This document shows positions 21,531-28,576 of a stretch of DNA of 28,576 nt, piece after piece. The position numbers and the translations under genes were made by a program. Position 1 is the stretch's first letter. Each line of letters opens with the position of its first letter. The notes under the pieces were generated by a model, which saw only the letters and a list, made by a program, of their open reading frames with translations, did no database searches and was not told the origin of the DNA. Origin of the DNA: AA29 sp041481445 (lineage in GTDB: Bacteria > Acidobacteriota > Vicinamibacteria > Fen-336); the NCBI GenBank assembly GCA_041481445.1, contig JBGPBV010000082.1:1-28576 (forward strand), read 5' to 3'.

Positions 21531-21836
21531 TCCCTGGACGCATCGCGTCCACGCGATATTTCTATTTTACACATGCGGGCGGCGGACCAACAATCCGCCC
21601 GACAAGCACGGGGCCCGTGCGGCGATCGACTCCCCGAGTCGCCGGAGCACGCCGTCCAGGTCCGTCCTGGCGCTTCCGTCCTCACCGAGCACGAACCGCG
21701 GGGGCTGGCGGCGTGGACTCGCGGGGGGAGGACGGCGCGGGCCCCTCTTGTCGGGCTCCCCCGTCCCCAAGGCCCCATCCGGCCTTTCCTGTGTCACACT
21801 CGCGCGCACTCGACCACCCTTTCCCGGAGGATGCCG
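21531..21836. other. Divergent intergenic region with several inverted repeats
   Basis: No gene is seen. Beyond the two dyads above it holds GGCGGA-CCAACAA-TCCGCC (21581-21599), GCACGGG-G-CCCGTGC (21606-21620) and CGACTC-CCC-GAGTCG (21627-21641). The stretch 21650-21810 is GC-rich with nothing recognisable apart from the binding site GGAGG at 21826-21830 for the next gene. Confidence 0.5.
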
Positions 21837-23123
21837 ATGCTCGACCGCCGCGTCTTCCTCGCCCGCGCGGGGGGCGCCGCCGGCGCCCTGCTCGCCGCCA
21901 CCGGCCTGCGCGCCGAGGCGGACCCCACGCCCGCTCCCCTGCCCGCCCGCGACCTCTACCTCCGCGACGAGGAGGCCTACTGGACGGAGATGCGCAAGCA
22001 GTTCCTCATCCCCGCCGACGAGGTCTACCTCAACAACGGCACCGTCGGCTCCTGCCCCCGGCCCGTCCTGCGCGCGGTCTACGACGGCTACGAGGAGACG
22101 GAGCGCATGGCCCAGGCCGACCCCGAGGACTACCCGATCTGGGGCTACGCGGCCTGGAACGACTTCCGCGATCCGCTCGCCCGCTTCGTCGGCTGCACGC
22201 GCGACGAGATCGCGCTCGTGCGCAACGCCACCGAGGCCAACAGCTACATCGCGAACGGCCTCGACCTCAAGGCGGGCGACGAGGTCCTGATGAGCGACCA
22301 GGAGCACCCGGGCGGGGAGCAGCCCTGGAACCTCCGCGCCAAGCGCTACGGGATCGTGGTCAAGAAGTTCGTGCTGCCCCTCCCGCCGAAGGACGCGGCC
22401 GAGATCCTCACCCGCCTCTCCGACGCCATCACGCCGCGCACGCGGGTGGTCTTCGTCAGCCACATCACGACCACCACCGGCGTCGTGCTTCCGATCAAGG
22501 AGATCTGCGCCCTCGCCCGCAGCAAGGGCATCCTCTCCGCGATCGACGGCGCCCACGTCATCGGGGCCATGCGCCTCGACCTCCACGACCTCGGCTGCGA
22601 CATGTACTCCTCGAGCCCGCACAAGTGGCTGCAGGCCCCCAAGGGCACCGGCTTCCTCTACGTGCGCGACGAGGTCATCGACCGGCTGTGGAACACGATC
22701 GCCAGCAGCGGCTGGGACGAGCCCAAGCTGCGCGCGGAGCGCTTCCAGCGCATCGGGTCCTCGAACGTGCCCGCGCTCTGGGGACTGCGCGCCGCCCTCG
22801 AGCTGGCGGACACGATCGGCCTGGACCGCATCGAGAAGCGGCACCGCGCGACCTGCGACTACCTCCTCCAGGAGATGGTGCGGCGGGGGGCGGAGCCCTG
22901 GACCTCGCCCGACCCCGCCCTGCGCTGCGCCATCGCCACCGTGAACGTGCCTCCCATCGTGCGCATGGAGCTGGAGAAGTGGATGTGGACGCGCCACAAG
23001 ATCCGCATTCGCGGGGGCGAGCCGTCCAAGCTGCGGCTCTCCACGCCGTACTACCTCCTGCGACGGGACGTGGAGCGCTTCCTGGCCGCCTTCGACGACT
23101 ACGCCCACGGCGCCCGGACCTGA
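21837..23123 (+). CDS. Tat-exported PLP-dependent class V aminotransferase fold enzyme (isopenicillin-N-epimerase-like)
   Basis: A 428-aa protein. The N-terminus L-D-R4-R5-V-F-L followed by an Ala/Gly-rich stretch (to about 27) is a twin-arginine signal, so the enzyme folds with its cofactor in the cytoplasm and is then exported. The remainder is a class V PLP enzyme: N67-N-G-T-V-G-S near the substrate end, R-N130-A-T-E-A-N, H157-P-G-G, A-I-D237-G-A-H240 (pyridine-nitrogen Asp) and S-S-S-P-H-K263-W (Schiff-base Lys). Nearest known relatives are isopenicillin-N epimerase-like and cysteine desulfurase-like proteins; the substrate is unknown. ATG 21837 is chosen over ATG 21831 because GGAGG (21826-21830) abuts 21831 but is six bases from 21837. 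Confidence 0.9.
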   Translation: MLDRRVFLARAGGAAGALLAATGLRAEADPTPAPLPARDLYLRDEEAYWTEMRKQFLIPADEVYLNNGTVGSCPRPVLRAVYDGYEETERMAQADPEDYPIWGYAAWNDFRDPLARFVGCTRDEIALVRNATEANSYIANGLDLKAGDEVLMSDQEHPGGEQPWNLRAKRYGIVVKKFVLPLPPKDAAEILTRLSDAITPRTRVVFVSHITTTTGVVLPIKEICALARSKGILSAIDGAHVIGAMRLDLHDLGCDMYSSSPHKWLQAPKGTGFLYVRDEVIDRLWNTIASSGWDEPKLRAERFQRIGSSNVPALWGLRAALELADTIGLDRIEKRHRATCDYLLQEMVRRGAEPWTSPDPALRCAIATVNVPPIVRMELEKWMWTRHKIRIRGGEPSKLRLSTPYYLLRRDVERFLAAFDDYAHGART

Positions 23124-23166
23124 CCGCGGCACGCCGCCGGTAGGCGCCACCGCGCCGCGAAAACGC

Positions 23167-23195
23167 TTGCATTGGGCGGATCGCTGGGGTTAAGT
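23167..23195 (+). promoter_or_regulatory. Weak candidate promoter for the Oar-like receptor
   Basis: TTGCAT (23167-23172) and TTAAGT (23190-23195) are separated by 17 bases, about 80 bases before the start codon, in otherwise GC-rich DNA. Each box matches only half of the sigma-70 consensus. Confidence 0.3.
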
Positions 23196-23272
23196 TTCGC
23201 GCACCAGACAATTCACTCGGCGGCCTGAGCGGTTCGTGTCCGCGACGGCCTGGATCGTTCCAAGGAGGGACA

Positions 23273-26200
23273 ATGTCGACTTCCGCTTTGGCAAGCGTGC
23301 GCGCGTGGGGCAGGACCACGGCGCTGGCGGGGGCGCTCGTCGCCGCGCTGGCCGCACCTGTCCACGCCCAGTTCGACAGCGGCCAGATCAGCGGGTTCGT
23401 CCGCGACAGCCAGGGGGCGGCCGTGCCCGGCGCCACCGTCACGATCACCGACGAGAGCACGAAGCGCGTGCGGACGTACACCTCGGACACCTCCGGCTAC
23501 TACGTCGCGCCCACCCTTCCTCCCGGCAAATACCAGGTCGCGGTCGAGCTGGCCGGCTTCCGCAAGTACGTGAAGACGGGGGTGACCCTCGACGCCGCCT
23601 CTCGGATCGCCGCGGACGCCGTGCTCTCGCCGGGGGGCCTGGAGGAGTCGGTCACGATCGTGGCCGAAGCCACCCCCCTGCAGACCAACACCGGCCAGGT
23701 GGCCAAGACGATCGAGAGCAAGCAGATCCAGGACCTGATGCTCAACGGCCGGAACCCCATCAACCTCGCCCTGCTCAAGCCGGGCGTGCGCGGGGGCGCG
23801 GGAGGCAGCCTGAACAGCTTCCAGCCCGACAGCCTCAGCGACGGCGGCTTCGTCATCAACGGCAGCCGCACGGACGAGAACCTCGTCACCATCGACGGCG
23901 CCATCGCCACCCGCACCCGCGCCGCGGGCGCGATCATCGGCGCCGTCAACGTGGACACGGTGCAGGAGATCCAGATCCTGACCGCGAACTACCTGCCCGA
24001 ATACGGACGGTCCGCCGGCGGCCAGATCCGCTTCGTGACCCGTGGCGGCGGCCGGACCTTCCGCGGCGACCTCTTCGAGTTCATGCGCGACGAGAGCCTG
24101 GACGCGAACTCCTGGACCCGCAAGCAGAGCCCGCTGCCGCAGCTCAAGAACCAGCCGGCACCGTACACCTTCAACCAGTTCGGCTACGACGTCGGCGGCC
24201 CCGTCTACATCCCGGGCAAGTTCAACACGGACCGCGACAAGCTGTTCTTCTTCCTGGCCCAGGAGTGGGTGGAATACAACATCGAGGGAGTGAGCACCGG
24301 CATCGTCCCCTCGGCCGCGATGAGGCGCGGCGACTTCAGCGAGCTGCTCAGCCCGTCGAACTCGTTCTACGGACGCTCGGTGGTCATCAACGATCCCCTC
24401 ACCGGACAGCCGTTCCCGGGCAACATCATCCCGTCGAGCCGGCTCAGCCCCAACGGCACCGGCCTCCTCAACTCGTATCCGCTTCCCTCGCCGGGCTTCA
24501 ACCTCGGGGCCACCAACTGGATCGGCACCAGCCCCAACCCGCGGCACACGCGCAAGGACACGGTGCGCCTCGACTTCGTGCCGAGCCCCCAGAACACGAT
24601 CTCGATGCGGTACTCCCACTTCAAGTACAACGTCACCGACCCCTTCTTCGGGACCTTCGCCAACGCCCGCCGCGACTGGGACCGGCCCAACGACACGGCC
24701 TCCCTGAGCTGGACGAGCACGTTCAAGTCGTCGTGGATCAACGAGGTCACGGGAACCTGGTCGCGCGACCGCGTCTTCATCGAGGTGTGGCGGGGCACGG
24801 ACATCTTCGAGCGCAGCAAGTACGGGATCAACTACCCCTACATCTTCCCGGACAGCAAGCTCATCCCCGACAAGATCCCGACCATCACCGTGGGCGGCCT
24901 CTCGGAGATGGACGGCGGGCCCTACCCCGCGTACTCGGCGGGACCGATCTACACCGTGTCCGACAACCTCACCCACGTGCGCGGCCGCCACACCCTCAAG
25001 GCCGGCGTGTACGTCGAGTACTCGGGCGAAGACGACATGGACCAGATCAACGTGAACGCCCAGCCCGGCGACACGAACAACCAGAACGGCCGCTTTCAGT
25101 TCACGGACACCCGCGCGGGTGGCACGGGCAACGCCATCGCCAACACCGCCCTCGGCCTCTTCACGAACTACGGCGAGATCGGCGCGAAGTCACGCACGGA
25201 ATGGCGGGCCCTGGCCATCGACGCCTTCCTGCAGGACTCGTGGAAGGTGAAGAGCAACCTCACGGTGGAGGGTGGCCTCCGCTACGTCTACTGGCCCCCC
25301 TGGCACGCCAAGCTCAACAACATCGCGATGTTCGATCCCGAGTTCTACAACGCGGCCGCGGCCGCCACCATCGACCGGCGCACGGGCGCCATCACGGGCG
25401 GCGACCGCTTCAACGGGATCGTGCTCCCGGACGACGGCTTCCCGCCCGAGGCCACGGGCCAGATCGAGGCCGCGGGCAACCCGGCCTACGATCGCCTGTT
25501 CCACGGCCTGCCCAGGGGCTTCTCGGAGACGCATCCCTTCGTCTTCGAGCCCCGGCTGGGAGTGGCCTACCAGATCAACAACAAGACGGTGCTGCGGGCG
25601 GGGGGAGGCGTCTTCCACCAGCGCGTCCTGCTCAACGACTCCACCCTGCTCGGCGGCAACCCGCCCATCCAGTTCAAGGTGGGCGTGACCAACGGGGTGG
25701 TGGACCAGCCGACGGGCGCGACCAACGCGACCTTCCCGTTCATCATGACCATGCAGGACCCGGTCTTCAAGCATCCGACGGCGTACGACTGGAGCCTGTC
25801 CCTGCAGCGCGAGCTGCCGTGGTCGATCGCGGCCGACGTCAGCTACGTGGGACGCATGGGCGTTCACCTCCCGCGTGAGCGCAACATCAACCAGCTCCAG
25901 CCGGGAACCACGTTCGCCAACCCTGGCGTGGCCCCGGACGCCCTGCGCCCCTACCTCGGGTTCGGGGCCATCCGGCTCTCCGAGAACTCCGGCCGCTCGC
26001 TCTACAACGGCCTCCAGATCAACCTGGAGCGGCGCTTCCGGAGCGGGCTCGGCTTCGGGGTGGCCTACACGCTCTCGAAGCTGCGCGACAACGCCTCCGG
26101 CAAGCGCGACATCCTCTACAACGCGTACGACGACAGCGGCTACTGGTCGGTCTCCAACAACGACCGGACGCACCTCTTCAACGTCCACTACGTGTACGAG

Positions 26201-26734
26201 CTGCCGATCATGCGCAAGCAGGACACGCTCGCGAGCAAGCTCCTGGGTGGCTGGCAGATCTCGGGCGTGACCTACCTCCAGTCCGGCATTCCGCTCACCG
26301 TCTGGCGCGGCGACGACTACGCGGGGGTGGGCGACACCACGGCCCAGCCGTGGGACCTCGTCGGCGATCCGACGGTCGCGAACCCGCAGTTCTCGCAGGG
26401 CCGGTCCGTGGACCAGAACTTCTGGTTCAACCCCACCGCCTTCAAGCGGCCCGTGAACGGGACCTTCGGCAACGCCGGCCGCAACCCGGAGGGATTGCAC
26501 GGCCCATGGTTCCAGAGCTGGGACATCGCTCTGTTCAAGAACTTCCCGATGGGCGGGGCGCGGCGGATCCAGTTCCGCCTGGAGGCGTTCAACTTCATCA
26601 ACCACCCCAACATCGGGAATCCCAACGGCGCCAACGGCGGGGTCGTCGTCGATCCGGGCAGCGCCGACTTCGGGCGCGTGCTCATGAAGACGAGCGAGCG
26701 CAACGTGCAACTGGGCGTGAAGTTCAGCTTTTGA
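23273..26734 (+). CDS. Large Oar-like TonB-dependent outer-membrane receptor
   Basis: An 1153-aa protein. Signal peptide at 1-32 (ending VHA-Q). A carboxypeptidase-regulatory-like beta-sandwich spans about 38-120 (I-S-G-F-V-R-D-S-Q-G-A-A-V-P-G-A-T-V, G-Y-Y-V-A-P-T-L-P-P-G-K-Y). The plug is at about 130-260 (L-M-L-N-G-R-N-P-I-N, F-V-I-N-G-S-R-T-D-E-N, Y-L-P-E-Y-G-R-S-A-G-G-Q-I). A long beta-barrel ends in V-Q-L-G-V-K-F-S-F with a terminal Phe. Oar-like receptors are abundant in Acidobacteriota and are thought to take up glycans, peptides or siderophores, or to act in adhesion; the ligand is unknown. CAAGGAGGGA lies three bases before the ATG. The gene is monocistronic, with a terminator at 26795. 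Confidence 0.93.
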   Translation: MSTSALASVRAWGRTTALAGALVAALAAPVHAQFDSGQISGFVRDSQGAAVPGATVTITDESTKRVRTYTSDTSGYYVAPTLPPGKYQVAVELAGFRKYVKTGVTLDAASRIAADAVLSPGGLEESVTIVAEATPLQTNTGQVAKTIESKQIQDLMLNGRNPINLALLKPGVRGGAGGSLNSFQPDSLSDGGFVINGSRTDENLVTIDGAIATRTRAAGAIIGAVNVDTVQEIQILTANYLPEYGRSAGGQIRFVTRGGGRTFRGDLFEFMRDESLDANSWTRKQSPLPQLKNQPAPYTFNQFGYDVGGPVYIPGKFNTDRDKLFFFLAQEWVEYNIEGVSTGIVPSAAMRRGDFSELLSPSNSFYGRSVVINDPLTGQPFPGNIIPSSRLSPNGTGLLNSYPLPSPGFNLGATNWIGTSPNPRHTRKDTVRLDFVPSPQNTISMRYSHFKYNVTDPFFGTFANARRDWDRPNDTASLSWTSTFKSSWINEVTGTWSRDRVFIEVWRGTDIFERSKYGINYPYIFPDSKLIPDKIPTITVGGLSEMDGGPYPAYSAGPIYTVSDNLTHVRGRHTLKAGVYVEYSGEDDMDQINVNAQPGDTNNQNGRFQFTDTRAGGTGNAIANTALGLFTNYGEIGAKSRTEWRALAIDAFLQDSWKVKSNLTVEGGLRYVYWPPWHAKLNNIAMFDPEFYNAAAAATIDRRTGAITGGDRFNGIVLPDDGFPPEATGQIEAAGNPAYDRLFHGLPRGFSETHPFVFEPRLGVAYQINNKTVLRAGGGVFHQRVLLNDSTLLGGNPPIQFKVGVTNGVVDQPTGATNATFPFIMTMQDPVFKHPTAYDWSLSLQRELPWSIAADVSYVGRMGVHLPRERNINQLQPGTTFANPGVAPDALRPYLGFGAIRLSENSGRSLYNGLQINLERRFRSGLGFGVAYTLSKLRDNASGKRDILYNAYDDSGYWSVSNNDRTHLFNVHYVYELPIMRKQDTLASKLLGGWQISGVTYLQSGIPLTVWRGDDYAGVGDTTAQPWDLVGDPTVANPQFSQGRSVDQNFWFNPTAFKRPVNGTFGNAGRNPEGLHGPWFQSWDIALFKNFPMGGARRIQFRLEAFNFINHPNIGNPNGANGGVVVDPGSADFGRVLMKTSERNVQLGVKFSF

Positions 26735-26745
26735 TGTAGCAAGGG

Positions 26746-26774
26746 GCCTGGCGCCGCGGGCAGCGGCGTCAGGC
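26746..26774 (+). terminator. Stem-loop after the receptor gene
   Basis: GCCTGGCGCCGC (26746-26757) pairs with GCGGCGTCAGGC (26763-26774) over 12 positions, with one G-T wobble and a five-base loop. It begins 11 bases after the stop. No T run follows, so it may stabilise the mRNA end rather than stop transcription by itself. Confidence 0.5.
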
Positions 26775-26794
26775 ATCCGTTGGAGTTCCGTTGC

Positions 26795-26837
26795 GGCCCG
26801 GGCCCCTCCGTTTGGAGTCCCGGGCCTTCGTTCGTTT
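26795..26837 (+). terminator. Intrinsic terminator of the receptor gene
   Basis: GGCCCGGG (26795-26802) and CCCGGGCC (26819-26826) form a perfect 8-bp stem. CTCC (26806-26809) and GGAG (26814-26817) extend it inside around a GTTT loop. TTCGTTCGTTT follows directly as the T-rich tail. It isolates the receptor from the HNH gene. Confidence 0.72.
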
Positions 26838-26902
26838 GGCAAAGATTCCTCTGCGCCCACTTCCATGACCCGACCTGTCGGCGTCCCGTGCTACAAGCGA
26901 GT

Positions 26903-27997
26903 ATGCAGAACGACATGCTCACTTCCATTCACTCCCTCTCCGACGCCGACCTCGTCGCATCTGTAAAGAGCCTGGTCGCCCGCGAGCGCAATGCGACCGC
27001 CCGGATCGTCGCCCATCTCGCGGAGCTCGACACTCGCGACGTCCACCTGCGGGAAGGCTACGCCTCCCTCTTCGTCTATTGCCGCGACGCGCTCGGGCTC
27101 TCGGAATGGGAGGCGTACAATCGCATCGAGGCCGCTCGCGCCGCTGGTCGGTTCCCGGTGATCCTCGACATGCTGGCCGAGGGATCTCTCAACCTCACGG
27201 CGGTGAGGCTCCTGGCGCCGCACCTGACGCTCGCCAACCATGCCGACGTGCTCGCCTCAGCCCGCGGCAAGCGCAAGCCCGAGGTCGAAGAGATCGTGGC
27301 CACGCTCGCGCCGCGGCCCGACGTGCGATCTTCGGTTCGGAAGCTTGCGGCGCGCGGGCCCGATGCCTCGCTGCTCGCGCCGACTGCGGCTCTCGCGGCA
27401 AGCGCGGCGTCTCCAGACGCCGGTCCCGTGCCTGGGACGGTCGCTATCGTCCCGTCGAGCGTCCATCCAACGGCCGTGGCGCCTCTCTCGCCGGACCGTT
27501 ACAAGCTCCAGCTCACGATTGCTGGCGCTACGCTCGAGAAGCTGCGGCTCGCCAAGGACATGCTCGGCCATGCGGTTCCATCGGGAGACGATGCCGTCAT
27601 CCTGGACCGGGCCCTGACCGCGCTGCTGGCCGAGCTGTCCAGGAAGAAGTTCGCGGACACTCCAAAGCCTCGTCCCGGCCGCGCCCCGAGACCCGGTGCG
27701 CGCACCCCGTCCGCCCAGGTCAAGCGCGCCGTCTGGGTGCGCGACCTCGGGCGGTGTGCCTTCGTGGGAGAGGGCGGCCATCGATGCAATGAGCGTCGGT
27801 TCGTGGAATTCCACCACGTCGATCCCTACGCTCTCGGCGGCGAGGCGTCGGTCGACCGGATCCAGCTCCGCTGCCGGCGTCACAACGACTACGAAGGACG
27901 CCTGTACTTCGGCAAGCGCAGACGCGGCGAACTTGTTCTGGAACAAGTACCGGCCGCCGGCCACGGGACCATGATCAGGGCGCACGGGTGCGGCTAG
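26903..27997 (+). CDS. HNH endonuclease with DUF222-like helical N-terminal domain
   Basis: A 364-aa protein. The helical N-terminal region (about 10-150) contains A-R-I-V-A-H-L-A-E-L-D-x-R, L-x-x-E-G-Y-A-S-L-F-V-Y-C-x-x-A-L-x-L-S-E-x-x-A-Y-x-R-I and L-N-L-T-A-V-R-L-L-A-P-H-L. A Pro/Ala-rich linker (about 155-195) and a second helical part follow. The C-terminal HNH nuclease has C285 and C295, then F-H304-H305-V-D307-P, and C324-R-R-H327-N328. The four Cys/His residues would bind structural zinc and H305/N328 the catalytic metal. This protein type is often present in many copies per genome with unknown role. ATG 26903 is chosen because the conserved helices start soon after; no strong ribosome-binding site is seen. 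A second ATG lies four codons later. Confidence 0.88.
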   Translation: MQNDMLTSIHSLSDADLVASVKSLVARERNATARIVAHLAELDTRDVHLREGYASLFVYCRDALGLSEWEAYNRIEAARAAGRFPVILDMLAEGSLNLTAVRLLAPHLTLANHADVLASARGKRKPEVEEIVATLAPRPDVRSSVRKLAARGPDASLLAPTAALAASAASPDAGPVPGTVAIVPSSVHPTAVAPLSPDRYKLQLTIAGATLEKLRLAKDMLGHAVPSGDDAVILDRALTALLAELSRKKFADTPKPRPGRAPRPGARTPSAQVKRAVWVRDLGRCAFVGEGGHRCNERRFVEFHHVDPYALGGEASVDRIQLRCRRHNDYEGRLYFGKRRRGELVLEQVPAAGHGTMIRAHGCG

Positions 27998-28048
27998 ACG
28001 AGCAGGCCGAAGACTCCGAGCGTCGGGCGAGCATCCAGCCCCCGCCCG

Positions 28049-28576
28049 CTACAGATCCAGCTCCCACGTCTCCGACACCAGCCCCTTGCCGAACTCCCGG
28101 TTGGGCTCCTGCCCGACCAGCCGGAACCCCGACTTCTCGTAGATGTGCCGCGCGGGATCCAGGATCGACTGGGTCCAGAGGACGACGCGCTCGTAGCGCG
28201 CGCGGCGGGCGAAGCGCACGCACTCCGCCACCAGGCGCTGCCCGACGCCGTGCCCGCGGGCGGAGGGCTCGACCAGGAGCAGGCGCAGCTTGGCCACCGT
28301 CTTCGACTTCGCGACGAGGAAGATCGAGCCCACCCTCTCGCCGTCCAGCTCCGCGATCCAGGCCCGCTCGCGCGCGGGATCGTGGTGCTGCATGAAGCGC
28401 GTCACGATCTCCGCCACCAGGGCCTCGAAGGTCTCGCCCCAGCCCCACTCCTGGTCGTAGATGGCGCCATGGCGCTCGATGACCCAGCCCATGTCGCCCG
28501 GGCGCGGGGCGCGCACCCGCAGCGTGCGTCCCTCGGCGGCGACGCCTCCCAGGACCCGCTCGATCGCGCCCATCGA
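28049..28576 (-). CDS. GNAT acetyltransferase domain, probably C-terminal half of a MarR-GNAT fusion (partial, cut by right edge)
   Basis: At least 174 residues are visible from the ATG at 28573, but the frame is open to the window edge. The segment M-G-A-I-E-R-V-L-G before R-A-P-R-P-G-D-M-G-W-V-I-E-R-H-G looks like the linker between the MarR winged helix and the acetyltransferase in bifunctional MarR/GNAT proteins. The true start is therefore probably beyond the edge (inference). GNAT features are L-R-L-L-L-V-E-P-S-A-R-G-H-G-V-G-Q-R-L with acetyl-CoA loop R-G-H-G-V-G, then Y-E-K-S-G-F-R-L and the end W-E-L-D-L. It is convergent with the HNH gene across 51 bases. Confidence 0.85.
   Translation of the reverse strand, partial: SMGAIERVLGGVAAEGRTLRVRAPRPGDMGWVIERHGAIYDQEWGWGETFEALVAEIVTRFMQHHDPARERAWIAELDGERVGSIFLVAKSKTVAKLRLLLVEPSARGHGVGQRLVAECVRFARRARYERVVLWTQSILDPARHIYEKSGFRLVGQEPNREFGKGLVSETWELDL

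Noticed and set aside
25190..26866. Minus-strand open frame of about 560 codons opposite the Oar-like receptor
   Set aside because: Antisense shadow without motifs; the plus-strand receptor is complete through its terminal Phe.

Overview
The window is GC-rich bacterial DNA, coding on both strands. It looks like a chromosomal fragment of a soil or aquatic Acidobacteriota-type organism (inference). Three things suggest this: the C-terminal tail of a Ser/Thr kinase of the WD40/TolB-propeller type at the left edge, two TonB-dependent receptors with carboxypeptidase-regulatory-like N-terminal domains (one a 1153-aa Oar-like protein), and a small glycine-zipper membrane protein of a type common in that phylum. 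No rRNA, tRNA, CRISPR array, IS element, phage or integrase gene was seen.

Layout. 1-2366: kinase tail, secreted class C beta-lactamase-like serine hydrolase, small membrane protein. 2378-4822 (minus): TonB-dependent receptor. 5221-8254 (plus): a visibly less GC-rich block of small, tightly spaced, same-strand genes (MOSC protein, GNAT acetyltransferase, SnoaL-like protein, truncated DUF4440 gene, Nudix hydrolase, exported SRPBCC protein). A symmetrical integron attC-like site (6450-6544) and two attC left-half remnants (6562-6587, 7038-7065) lie within it, so it reads as a relic of a gene-cassette array without its integrase. 8312-9241 (minus): a TIR-like NADase-type protein with an unrecognised beta-rich C-terminal domain, a candidate stand-alone defence gene. 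9419-10897 (plus): DUF4019 protein, RimJ-like GNAT and an unknown 148-aa protein preceded by a hairpin-rich leader.

10892-17546 (minus) is one apparent operon read right to left: exported DUF1080 protein, lgt, an HgdB-like dehydratase component, a double ASKHA-domain activase and a DUF2229 protein. The last three form an ATP-driven electron-transfer system of the archerase/2-hydroxyacyl-CoA dehydratase type. The activase carries a tandem 30-bp repeat, and its junction with the DUF2229 protein is out of frame.

17610-20051 (plus) encodes N-carbamoylputrescine amidase and agmatine deiminase (agmatine to putrescine) followed by a stand-alone GyrI-like effector-binding protein. 20053-21476 (minus) is a LysR regulator translationally linked to an internally duplicated Cys-patterned secreted protein. 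A dyad-rich divergent region separates it from a Tat-exported PLP enzyme (21837-23123, plus). The large Oar-like receptor (23273-26734) follows and ends in a good intrinsic terminator. An HNH endonuclease (26903-27997) and the GNAT half of a probable MarR-GNAT fusion cut by the right edge (28049-28576) complete the window.
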